Positions 7,571 to 14,044 of a stretch of 34,649 nucleotides of DNA are shown in pieces. The stretch comes from Desulfuromonas sp. (GTDB taxonomy: Bacteria; Desulfobacterota; Desulfuromonadia; Desulfuromonadales; BM515). The notes below the pieces were generated by a model. That model was not told where the DNA came from and made no database searches. It was given only the letters and a program-made list of their open reading frames with translations. The position numbers were made by a program, and so were the translations under genes. Where the stretch lies: positions 1 to 34,649 of the forward strand of contig PKUF01000082.1 in NCBI GenBank assembly GCA_002869635.1, written 5' to 3'. The number at the start of each line of letters is the position of its first letter. Within the stretch, counting starts at the first letter, position 1.

Positions 7571-8368
7571 ATGAAAACGAAATTATTCCTTATCCTTATT
7601 TTTCTGCTTGTGCCGTTGAGCGCATTCGCCACCGAACATCTGCGTCTGGCAACCACCACCTCGACGGAAAACTCCGGACTTCTGGCGGCGATCCTCCCTC
7701 CTTTCGAAAAGGCACACAACTGCAAGATCGACGTCATTGCTGTCGGCACTGGCAAAGCGATCAAGCTTGGCGAAGCCGGGGATGTTGATGTGGTGATGGT
7801 GCATGCTCGGGCCAAAGAGGACAAATTCGTCGCCAACGGCTTTGGTGTCGATCGTCGCGACCTGATGTACAACGATTTCGTTCTGGTTGGTCCTGCTTCC
7901 GATCCGGCAGGTGTCACGAAGAGTCAAACCATCGCCTCCGCGATGAAGGCGATCGCCAAGGCCGGTGCCACCTTCGTCTCTCGTGGCGACGACTCAGGGA
8001 CTCACAGCAAGGAGAAGTTTCTCTGGAAGAGTGCCGGGACCGCTCCCGCTGGCGCTTGGTATCTTGAAGCGGGGCGCGGCATGGGGGAGGTTATCACCAT
8101 GGCGTCAGAGCGGCGTGGCTACACCTTGAGTGACCGTGCCACCTATCTTGCTATGGCCGGTAAGGTCGATTTGGTGGTCGTCTCCGAAGGGGATAAGGCC
8201 CTCTTCAACCCCTATGGTGTCATCATGGTGAACCCCAAGCGTCATCCGCATGTCAACGTCAACCTCGCCCAGCATTTTATGGATTATCTCACCGGTGCTG
8301 AAGGTCAGGCTGCCATTGCCGGGTTTAGTAAAAACGGCAAGCAGCTCTTTTTTACCTACGAAAAATAA
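7571..8368 (+). CDS. tupA: TupA-like tungstate-binding periplasmic protein
   Basis: This 265-residue periplasmic binding protein starts with a signal peptide (cleavage likely SAFA|TEH, residue 20). It carries the TupA-type oxyanion-binding signatures TTTSTENSGL (residues 28-37) and SRGDDSGTHSKE (about 137-148), plus GTGKAIKLGEAGDVDV. TupA delivers tungstate to the TupBC transporter. ATG 7571 has AGGAG 5 nt upstream; GTG 7568 is possible. No permease or ATPase gene follows: the next feature is a terminator, so tupBC must lie elsewhere if the system is complete. It shares the riboswitch leader with the porin. Tungstate rather than molybdate specificity follows family resemblance and the AOR context, and is not proven. 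Confidence 0.85.
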   Translation: MKTKLFLILIFLLVPLSAFATEHLRLATTTSTENSGLLAAILPPFEKAHNCKIDVIAVGTGKAIKLGEAGDVDVVMVHARAKEDKFVANGFGVDRRDLMYNDFVLVGPASDPAGVTKSQTIASAMKAIAKAGATFVSRGDDSGTHSKEKFLWKSAGTAPAGAWYLEAGRGMGEVITMASERRGYTLSDRATYLAMAGKVDLVVVSEGDKALFNPYGVIMVNPKRHPHVNVNLAQHFMDYLTGAEGQAAIAGFSKNGKQLFFTYEK

Positions 8369-8407
8369 GTCTGTCACACTGCTCAAAGGACCTGTGACGG
8401 GTCGATG

Positions 8408-8446
8408 AAAAGCGGTCTCTCCGATGATGTGGGAGACCGCTTTTTT
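8408..8446 (+). terminator. intrinsic terminator after tupA
   Basis: AAAAGCGGTCTC (8408-8419) pairs perfectly with GAGACCGCTTTT (8433-8444), followed by more T. It ends the porin-tupA unit. A smaller inverted repeat (GTCACA/TGTGAC, about 8373-8399) lies just before it. Confidence 0.88.
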
Positions 8447-8481
8447 GTGTTCGGCACAGGGTGGCGAGGCAGGATGCTGTA

Positions 8482-8498
8482 AACGTAAACAATACGTT
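8482..8498. promoter_or_regulatory. inverted repeat upstream of nfnA
   Basis: AACGTA-AACAA-TACGTT is a perfect 6-bp inverted repeat centred about 145 bp before the predicted nfnA transcription start, a distance normal for sigma-54 activators. It overlaps two GTAAAC repeats related to the GTTTACG element. The CGTA/TACG halves also recall the CGTATACG site at 12069. Confidence 0.4.
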
Positions 8499-8594
8499 CC
8501 ATTTTGTCACAGAGTGTCTTTTCTCTTCGGGGTGAGATGTTTTAGTTCAGGTCTGAGCTACTAGGCAAAAACCAATATTATCAGGAACTTTTTA

Positions 8595-8623
8595 GTGTTT
8601 ACGGCACTGGCATAGCTTTCGCT
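8595..8623 (+). promoter_or_regulatory. sigma-54-type promoter of nfnAB with GTGTTTACGG element
   Basis: CTGGCATAGCTTTCGCT (8607-8623) has GG and GC 10 bp apart, with TCGC in place of TTGC. GTGTTTACGG (8595-8604) ends 4 bp before the GG, as at the porin promoter. The predicted leader is about 30 nt. No other plausible promoter is evident in 8447-8664. Confidence 0.5.
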
Positions 8624-8664
8624 ATGAGAGAAAGCAGTCGTTATCCAACTCCTGTGGAGGCTCC

Positions 8665-9486
8665 ATGTTCCCTGTCATCAAGAATGATCTGATCGCTCCT
8701 AAGCTGCATCGTCTCGTCGTCTCGGCGCCCCGTGTTGCGGTGGCTCGCAAGGCAGGACAGTTTGTGATTGTGCGACAGGGCGTCGGTGAAGAGCGTATTC
8801 CGCTGACGATCGGAGATGCTGACCCGCAAGAAGGGACGATCACTCTCTTTGTTCAGGCGATCGGAACATCGACGCAAAAGATCGTCAATACTCCCGCTGG
8901 AGGATCTCTTCTCGATGTCGCTGGTCCGCTTGGGATGCCGACGGAGATCAAGACCTGGGGGCGCGTTGCCTGTGTTGGTGGCGGGGTGGGAACTGCGGTC
9001 CTTTATCCGATGGCCAAAGCGTTGGCGGCTGCAGGCAACGAGGTGACAACGATTATTGGTGGGCGCAGCAAGTCGATTATCATTCTTGCTGATGAGCTCG
9101 CAGCCTTCAGTCATGACCTGCGGATCTCAACCGATGACGGTAGCGCCGGATGTAAAGGGTTTGTGACCGATTCGCTCGGTAGCCTGCTGGTGGACGAGGC
9201 GGTCCGGCCTCAGGCGGTTTTGGCGGTCGGTCCGGCCGGGATGATGCGGGCGGTGGCAGAACAGACTCGCCCCTACGGCATCCATACCGTGGTCAGCCTC
9301 AACCCGATCATGATCGACGGGACCGGCATGTGCGGTGGCTGTCGGGTTCAGATCGGTGATGAGATCAAGTTTGCCTGTGTCGATGGTCCAGAGTTCGATG
9401 GACATCAGGTTCATTTTGACGGTCTGGTCAAGCGGCTGGCAATGTACAAGGCCCATGAAGAGAACTGTCGCCTTCTTGCCAGCTAA
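8665..9486 (+). CDS. nfnA: NfnA: ferredoxin-NADP reductase-like FAD/[2Fe-2S] subunit
   Basis: The 273-residue protein is the small subunit of NADH-dependent reduced ferredoxin:NADP oxidoreductase, a cytoplasmic flavin-bifurcating transhydrogenase. An N-terminal FAD domain is followed by an NAD-binding turn GGGVGTA (about residues 105-111). A C-terminal [2Fe-2S] motif uses C223, C226 and C238, with an Asp just ahead in IDGTGMCGGC; three Cys plus one Asp is the known NfnA ligand set. The start at 8665 is preceded by TGTGGAGG. It lies 21 nt before nfnB. With AOR and Etf proteins nearby, it probably links ferredoxin, NADH and NADPH pools. The alternative reading as a dihydroorotate dehydrogenase electron-transfer subunit is unlikely given nfnB next door. 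Confidence 0.9.
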   Translation: MFPVIKNDLIAPKLHRLVVSAPRVAVARKAGQFVIVRQGVGEERIPLTIGDADPQEGTITLFVQAIGTSTQKIVNTPAGGSLLDVAGPLGMPTEIKTWGRVACVGGGVGTAVLYPMAKALAAAGNEVTTIIGGRSKSIIILADELAAFSHDLRISTDDGSAGCKGFVTDSLGSLLVDEAVRPQAVLAVGPAGMMRAVAEQTRPYGIHTVVSLNPIMIDGTGMCGGCRVQIGDEIKFACVDGPEFDGHQVHFDGLVKRLAMYKAHEENCRLLAS

Positions 9487-9507
9487 CGACCTTCAAGGAG
9501 CAACCGC

Positions 9508-10920
9508 ATGACCAATAATCTCAGCCCGAAAGAGCGCCTCGCGATTTCCCGTGCCTTGATGCCGGCCCAGGATCCCGTTGCGCGCAGCCGAAATTTCAAA
9601 GAGGTCAACCTCGGTCTTGATGAGGAAAGCGCGATCAAAGAGGCGCAACGCTGCCTCCTCTGCAAGAGCCGTAATTGTGTTTCGGGGTGTCCCGTTGGGG
9701 TTTCGATCCCTGAATTCGTGGGTGCCCTTGCCGAGGGGGACCTGGCCAAAGCGGCAACGATTCTTCAGCGTGACAATGCGTTGCCAGCGGTCTGCGGTCG
9801 GGTTTGTCCGCAAGAGGCGCAGTGCGAAGCTGAATGTCTGCGCGGTAAAAAAGGGGAGTCGGTCGCAATCGGCAACCTTGAACGATTTGTTGCCGATTGG
9901 GCTCTGCATCATCCGCAACAGCTGGCACCGGTGGAGACGGCGAAGAGCCGTGGAAAAAAAGTCGCTGTTGTCGGCTGTGGTCCGGCCGGACTGACTGTTG
10001 CCGGAGAACTGATTGGCAAAGGTCACGACATCACCATTTTTGAAGCACTGCACGACACCGGTGGCGTCTTGCGGTACGGTATCCCCGAGTTCCGTCTGCC
10101 CAAAGAGATTATCGATATAGAAATCGATCGACTTGTGGCGCGGGGGGTAAAGATCGAGTGTAACGTGATCATCGGTAAGACCCTGACTCTTGATGATCTA
10201 CAGAAGGAGTTCGATGCGGTCTTTCTCGGTAACGGGGCGGGGCTGCCGGTGCTGCTCGGAATCCCCGGTGAGAACCTTAACGGGGTGTATGCCGCCAACG
10301 AATATCTTACCCGTGTCAATTTGATGGGGGCGGGACAGAGCGAAGAGTGTACAACGCCTATTGTTCGGGGGAAGCGGGTTGCCGTGATCGGAGCGGGCAA
10401 TACGGCGATGGACTGTGTCCGTACTGCCCGGAGGCTTGGGGCCGAGGCGGCGATGATCGTCTATCGCCGTGAGGAGGCGCAGATGCCGGCACGACTTGAA
10501 GAGGTCCACCACGCGAAAGAAGAGGGGGTCCAGTTTGTTATGCTCGCCTCTCCACTTGAGATCGGTGGCGATACGGACGACTGGGTGCGTTGGCTGCGCT
10601 GTCAGAAGATGATGTTGGGGGAGGCGGACGCCTCTGGACGGCGACGGCCGGTGCCGGTCGAAGGTGAGACCATCCTGCTCGATGCGGATGTCGTGATCAA
10701 TGCCCTTGGGACCAGTGCGAACCCGCTTCTAACAGCAACCGCCCCGGACCTGGTGTTGAATCGTTGGGGAAATATTACGGTTGATGCCAATGCTGCCACC
10801 AGCTTGCCCGGGGTCTTCGCCGGGGGGGATATTGTCCGTGGCGGAGCGACCGTGATTCTCGCCATGGGGGATGGCAAAAGAGCCGCTCAGAGTATTGATA
10901 ACTATCTGAAAAGTAGTTAG
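9508..10920 (+). CDS. nfnB: NfnB: GltD-like FAD/FeS subunit of NfnAB
   Basis: This 470-residue protein has the glutamate-synthase small-subunit architecture found in NfnB. An N-terminal [4Fe-4S] domain (CLLCKSRNCVSGCP from about residue 51, then CGRVCPQEAQCEAEC) is followed by an FAD-binding VVGCGPAGLT turn and a second dinucleotide turn VIGAGNTAMDC for NADPH. NfnB carries the bifurcating FAD and two [4Fe-4S] clusters and exchanges electrons with ferredoxin. Its length matches homotetrameric GltA-like proteins, which automatic annotation often names glutamate synthase. No glutamate synthase large subunit is nearby and nfnA is adjacent, so NfnB is the better call. AAGGAG lies upstream of ATG 9508. 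Confidence 0.9.
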   Translation: MTNNLSPKERLAISRALMPAQDPVARSRNFKEVNLGLDEESAIKEAQRCLLCKSRNCVSGCPVGVSIPEFVGALAEGDLAKAATILQRDNALPAVCGRVCPQEAQCEAECLRGKKGESVAIGNLERFVADWALHHPQQLAPVETAKSRGKKVAVVGCGPAGLTVAGELIGKGHDITIFEALHDTGGVLRYGIPEFRLPKEIIDIEIDRLVARGVKIECNVIIGKTLTLDDLQKEFDAVFLGNGAGLPVLLGIPGENLNGVYAANEYLTRVNLMGAGQSEECTTPIVRGKRVAVIGAGNTAMDCVRTARRLGAEAAMIVYRREEAQMPARLEEVHHAKEEGVQFVMLASPLEIGGDTDDWVRWLRCQKMMLGEADASGRRRPVPVEGETILLDADVVINALGTSANPLLTATAPDLVLNRWGNITVDANAATSLPGVFAGGDIVRGGATVILAMGDGKRAAQSIDNYLKSS

Positions 10921-10982
10921 CTGACGATATCTTGATGGGTTTGAATGTCAAACGGTAACAATGAGTCAAAAAGGAGTAGATG

Positions 10983-11171
10983 ATGGCCAAGAAAAAAGAA
11001 TCGAAAAAATTTATTGTCTCCTGCCGGATCAATGACAGCGAGATGAATATCTTGCAGAAAAGGGCTCGTCGCGATGGCGTTAGCATTACGCAGCTGTTGC
11101 GTAACAGCCTCGACTTTTCCGACAGCCACCCGCGGCGTCAGGGCTTTTGTGAGACCAAACAGGCCTGTTGA
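10983..11171 (+). CDS. ribbon-helix-helix (CopG/Arc-like) small DNA-binding protein
   Basis: The 62-residue product begins with a lysine-rich tail (MAKKKESKKF). The strand FIVSCRIND is followed by two helices with the sequence pattern of a ribbon-helix-helix repressor, including GVSITQLLRNSL at the second helix. The tail after residue 45 has two Cys (residues 57 and 62). I prefer ATG 10983 (spacing 6 from AAGGAG) over 10980. It lies 62 nt after nfnB, before a strong shared terminator, and may be co-transcribed with nfnAB as an autoregulator. No antitoxin-type partner is visible. Its target is unknown. Confidence 0.65.
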   Translation: MAKKKESKKFIVSCRINDSEMNILQKRARRDGVSITQLLRNSLDFSDSHPRRQGFCETKQAC

Positions 11172-11176
11172 TTTAA

Positions 11177-11226
11177 GCGCTAAAAGCCGAAGTGCAAGTC
11201 TTTGCTTTCACTTCGGCTTTTAGCGC
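11177..11226. terminator. 18-bp bidirectional terminator hairpin
   Basis: Arms 11177-11194 and 11209-11226 are perfectly complementary over 18 bp with a 14-nt loop. Internal TTTT/AAAA tracts let it act in both directions. It separates the convergent nfn unit (+) and the transposase-like gene (-). Confidence 0.85.
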
Positions 11227-11274
11227 ATTGACGCGGGAACCTCAATGTATGGTAGGGGCTGAGGCGGAATGCGT

Positions 11275-11940
11275 TTAACGGGTTTTGAAAAAATTGTAAA
11301 GCAGCGCCGAGACGCCGGGATTGCTGCGTTGGTTGAAACGAAAAACACTCTCACACAGAATGATCTCTCGGTTTTGACGATGTCGGCCCCCGGTTTTTCG
11401 CTCGACTTCTCGGACAATGCTGGCCAATTTGTCGAGACGCTGCTGCCAGATCGACTCACCCTGAAAGGGGAGGGTCTCCTCCAGATAGACTGCGCAAAAG
11501 AAGAGCTGATGCGGCAGTGGTGAGCGGATGATTTCGCTGTATCTCCAGAGACACCCCTTGACAAGCTCGTTTCTCGGGGAACCGGCGACCACTTGCTCTC
11601 TGTCGTTTGCAAAGATCAAAAGGGAGAGGTCTGCCCCGTTTCTAGCTGATGCTCTCTTAGCCCCTTCCTTTAGCACCATCCCCTCCCAGATCAGCTTGTA
11701 ATGACGTCGGACGGTCTTGGGATCGATGGCGAGTTCACGCGCCGCCACCATGATCGGGATACGTAACCAGAACATCAACGCCAGTCGTTTGAGTGTTTTG
11801 GCGCAAAGGCGACTTCTCAGCAGGCGGCCGCTGAATTTTTTGCCACAACGCCGGCATTTTCTTCGACCATCTGCAAGATGATACCCTCTCGGACCGCCGC
11901 AGTGAGGGCAACGGATACCTCCCCTTCGCACCGCTCTCAC
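11275..11940 (-). CDS. transposase-derived zinc-ribbon/HTH protein (IS1595-like N-terminus), probably domesticated
   Basis: The 221-residue protein begins with a zinc ribbon (C11/C14 and C29/C32, CPHCG...CRRCGKKFS) and a helix-turn-helix segment (ARELAIDPKTVRRHYKLIWEG, given here as a region near 67-87). This order is typical of IS1595-type transposases. The DDE catalytic block expected in the middle is not recognisable: the remaining ~120 residues are too short and lack an obvious D-D-E spacing, although the end (ESVFRFNQRSN) resembles a transposase C-terminus. The only in-frame start is GTG 11940, weakly preceded by GGTGG. I see no terminal inverted repeats or target duplications. It could be a degraded element or a retained DNA-binding regulator. 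Confidence 0.55.
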   Translation of the reverse strand: MRAVRRGGIRCPHCGGPRGYHLADGRRKCRRCGKKFSGRLLRSRLCAKTLKRLALMFWLRIPIMVAARELAIDPKTVRRHYKLIWEGMVLKEGAKRASARNGADLSLLIFANDREQVVAGSPRNELVKGCLWRYSEIIRSPLPHQLFFCAVYLEETLPFQGESIWQQRLDKLASIVREVERKTGGRHRQNREIILCESVFRFNQRSNPGVSALLYNFFKTR

Positions 11941-12064
11941 ATCCCACCTTTTTTTTTGATCACGATTTCCATCGAAAACCCCTGGAAAAAGGGAGCAATC
12001 TCTCTACTCTTTGGTCCGGTGAAAGGGAGAGGACTCGGCTTCTGTTTACTTGCTGTCGCATAAA

Positions 12065-12102
12065 ATATCGTATACGTTATTTGTGCTGCATTGGGATATA
12101 CT
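12065..12102 (+). promoter_or_regulatory. palindromic CGTATACG site overlapping a probable promoter
   Basis: CGTATACG (12069-12076), set in ATATCGTATACGTTAT, covers the -35 position of a TATACT -10 box (12097-12102). The adjoining CGTTAT resembles a ModE half-site, but a full ModE box is not present. It is probably an operator for the gene at 12156. Confidence 0.4.
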
Positions 12103-12155
12103 CATCCTGCGGCAGCAGGTTCAGGAGCAGGCCCAAATGATCAAAGGAGGATCAG

Positions 12156-12521
12156 ATGCGAAGAGAAGTCCAAGCGCACGTTGCCTACACCGCAGCACGT
12201 CTTAGTGCCAATTGGAATGAAAGAGAATTGCTCGACAAAGAGGGGGGAGCTAAGCTTCTGGTTGACCCTGAAAAGAGCGACTATCGACTCCAGAGCTACC
12301 CCTTCCGTCCGGGGTGTGATGGCAACAAGAGTTGTGATGGTGTCAACCACTGCCTGGTTGATGCGAGTGGAGAGCAGCACATCTGTCTCTCTCTGTACGG
12401 TAAACTTTTCGACGGCTACAACCGGGCTGAAGAGAGTCATTTCAGCGGGATGATTTACGACTATGCTGTTGAAATCTACGATTTCAGTGAATCTGACTTT
12501 TTCCGCTTCGAGAAAGCTTAA
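12156..12521 (+). CDS. conserved-looking hypothetical protein with clustered Cys
   Basis: I do not recognise this 121-residue protein. It starts at ATG 12156 behind AAAGGAGG, has no signal peptide or membrane segment and is acidic. Four Cys lie in the middle (the segments GCDGNKSCDGVNHC and HICLSLYGK), followed by an aromatic, acidic C-terminus (YDYAVEIYDFSESDFFRFEKA near 101-121). The cysteines could bind a metal or cluster. It has its own promoter with the CGTATACG palindrome and its own terminator. Placement between nfnAB and the moaA/MOSC end of the AOR operon suggests, but does not show, a link to the tungsten module. Confidence 0.6.
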   Translation: MRREVQAHVAYTAARLSANWNERELLDKEGGAKLLVDPEKSDYRLQSYPFRPGCDGNKSCDGVNHCLVDASGEQHICLSLYGKLFDGYNRAEESHFSGMIYDYAVEIYDFSESDFFRFEKA

Positions 12522-12544
12522 CCCCGACGGCCTGCCGAAGAACT

Positions 12545-12576
12545 CCCTCCGATCCCTTTAGCAAGGGATCGGAGGG
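12545..12576. terminator. 14-bp hairpin between convergent genes
   Basis: CCCTCCGATCCCTT (12545-12558) pairs perfectly with 12563-12576 around a TAGC loop. It lies between the hypothetical gene (+) and the MOSC gene (-). It lacks a strong T-run, so it may be a weak or processed end. Confidence 0.6.
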
Positions 12577-12599
12577 CTTCCCTTGTCCCCGACAGCCTC

Positions 12600-13031
12600 C
12601 TACAGAATCTCGATCTCATCTCCCGGGGCAATCCGCCCACCGCGAAGGACTTTGACGAATATTCCCTCTTTTGGCATGACGCAATCACCGGCCTGATAAA
12701 AGATGGCACAGCGATTGTGACACTCCTTGCCAATCTGGGTGACCTCGAGCGTGGTCGCGCCGATACGCATCCGACTGCCGAGTGGTAGGGCAGGAAGATG
12801 GATGCCTGAGGTGGTGATATTCTCGGCAAAGTCACCGCAATCGACATCAAGGCCCATCGCTTTCATCTTGTCGATACTTTCTCGAGCCAAGAGGCTGACC
12901 TGGCGGTGCCAGGGGCCGGCGTGAGCATCTCCTTCGATCCCGTGTTGTTCTTTGAGCAGAACCTCGGCAACGGGAGTTTTACGCTCCCCTTTGGCGAGAC
13001 TGGTACAGACCGCAACCACGTTGGCACTCAT
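12600..13031 (-). CDS. MOSC-domain protein
   Basis: The 143-residue protein is a stand-alone MOSC domain, the beta-barrel found at the C-terminus of Moco sulfurases and in small molybdenum-pterin proteins. The N-terminal half shows GIEGDAHAG and RQVSLLARESI. The C-terminal half has a Cys cluster (GKECHNRCAIFYQAGDC, about residues 102-118) ending in PKEGIF, as in this family. It is the last gene of the AOR operon, 18 nt after moaA, with GAGGGAG upstream of ATG 13031. MOSC proteins are thought to carry or transfer sulfur, or bind the metal cofactor. Here it presumably serves maturation of the tungsten or molybdenum pterin; the exact reaction is not known. Confidence 0.88.
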   Translation of the reverse strand: MSANVVAVCTSLAKGERKTPVAEVLLKEQHGIEGDAHAGPWHRQVSLLARESIDKMKAMGLDVDCGDFAENITTSGIHLPALPLGSRMRIGATTLEVTQIGKECHNRCAIFYQAGDCVMPKEGIFVKVLRGGRIAPGDEIEIL

Positions 13032-13049
13032 TGCAGCTCCCTCTTGCGT

Positions 13050-14027
13050 CTAGCCCCCGATGTTCGCCATCACGAACGGTTCATGCGGCGCCTCGAGAGT
13101 TGATAGATGGTGTCGTTCGGGCTTTTCCTTGATCAGGGCGTTAAAGGTTGCGCGTAGCGTCACATCATCAGGCTCGGAGAGAGCCGGACGAAGGTCGATG
13201 CGATTGTCGCCAAAGAGACAACTGCTGGCGTGACCGTCGGAGGCGACGCGAATCCGGTTGCAGTGGGCACAGAAGTGTCCCGAAAGGGGGGTGATAAGGC
13301 CGAAACTGCCCCGAGAACCACGCACCCGAAACATCTGTGCTGGGCCGCAGCCGCGCCCACTATCGAGCGGGTCAAAGGCGTGGATGCGACGAATCTTCTT
13401 AAGGATCTCCTCGCCGGTCATGACCAGCGATTGCCACCCCTTCTCTTTGATGACCGGCATGTATTCGATGAAGCGGACGCTCAACTTCTGTTTAAGGGTC
13501 AGACGGATAAAATCGAGGATTTCATGATCGTTGACCCCCCGCATGACCACCGTATTGATCTTCAGCGGCAGACCAGCGCGGGCTGCTGCGTCGATTCCAG
13601 CGAGAACAGAAGAGAGCGCGCCGCGCCGGGTAATGCGGGCAAATGTGTCGGCTTCAAGTGAATCGAGGCTGATATTGAGCCGCTGCACCCCTGCATCGGC
13701 GAGATCCTGTGCCAGTTCGGGCAGAAGGATGCCGTTGGTGGTCAGCACCAGTTCCTTAAGTTGTGGCAGCGCCGAGAGGCGATGAAGAAAATCAAGAATC
13801 CCTTTGCGAACCAACGGCTCACCACCGGTGATACGGATCTTGTCAACACCGAGTTTCGTCGCCGTCGCAGCGATACGGTAGAGCTCTTCGAATCGCAGAA
13901 TTTCACAATGCCCTTTTTTAATCACCCCTTGCGACGGCATACAGTAACTGCAACGCAGGTTGCAGCGATCGGTGACTGAGAGCCTGAGGTAATTGATGCG
14001 ACGTCCGAACAGATCGATCAGCGACAT
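13050..14027 (-). CDS. moaA: GTP 3',8-cyclase MoaA
   Basis: This 325-residue radical SAM enzyme catalyses the first step of molybdopterin synthesis, converting GTP to 3',8-cyclo-dihydro-GTP. The SAM-binding cluster motif CNLRCSYC is at residues 22-29. The second, substrate-side [4Fe-4S] site is the C-terminal CxxC-x13-C (CAHC...C) with an earlier Cys. The protein ends in ANIGG, the C-terminal double glycine needed for MoaA activity. The start is preceded by AAGGAG. The gene is 17 nt downstream of the HdrD-like gene and upstream of MOSC, so pterin synthesis is tied to AOR expression. It may be one of several moaA copies in the genome. Confidence 0.95.
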   Translation of the reverse strand: MSLIDLFGRRINYLRLSVTDRCNLRCSYCMPSQGVIKKGHCEILRFEELYRIAATATKLGVDKIRITGGEPLVRKGILDFLHRLSALPQLKELVLTTNGILLPELAQDLADAGVQRLNISLDSLEADTFARITRRGALSSVLAGIDAAARAGLPLKINTVVMRGVNDHEILDFIRLTLKQKLSVRFIEYMPVIKEKGWQSLVMTGEEILKKIRRIHAFDPLDSGRGCGPAQMFRVRGSRGSFGLITPLSGHFCAHCNRIRVASDGHASSCLFGDNRIDLRPALSEPDDVTLRATFNALIKEKPERHHLSTLEAPHEPFVMANIGG

Positions 14028-14044
14028 CTGATCTCCTTTCGTCT

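Noticed and set aside
9508-10920. Glutamate synthase small subunit
   Set aside because: The adjacent NfnA-type subunit and absence of a large glutamate synthase subunit favour NfnB.
11275-11940. A complete insertion sequence
   Set aside because: No terminal inverted repeats or target duplications could be seen, and the catalytic domain is not recognisable.
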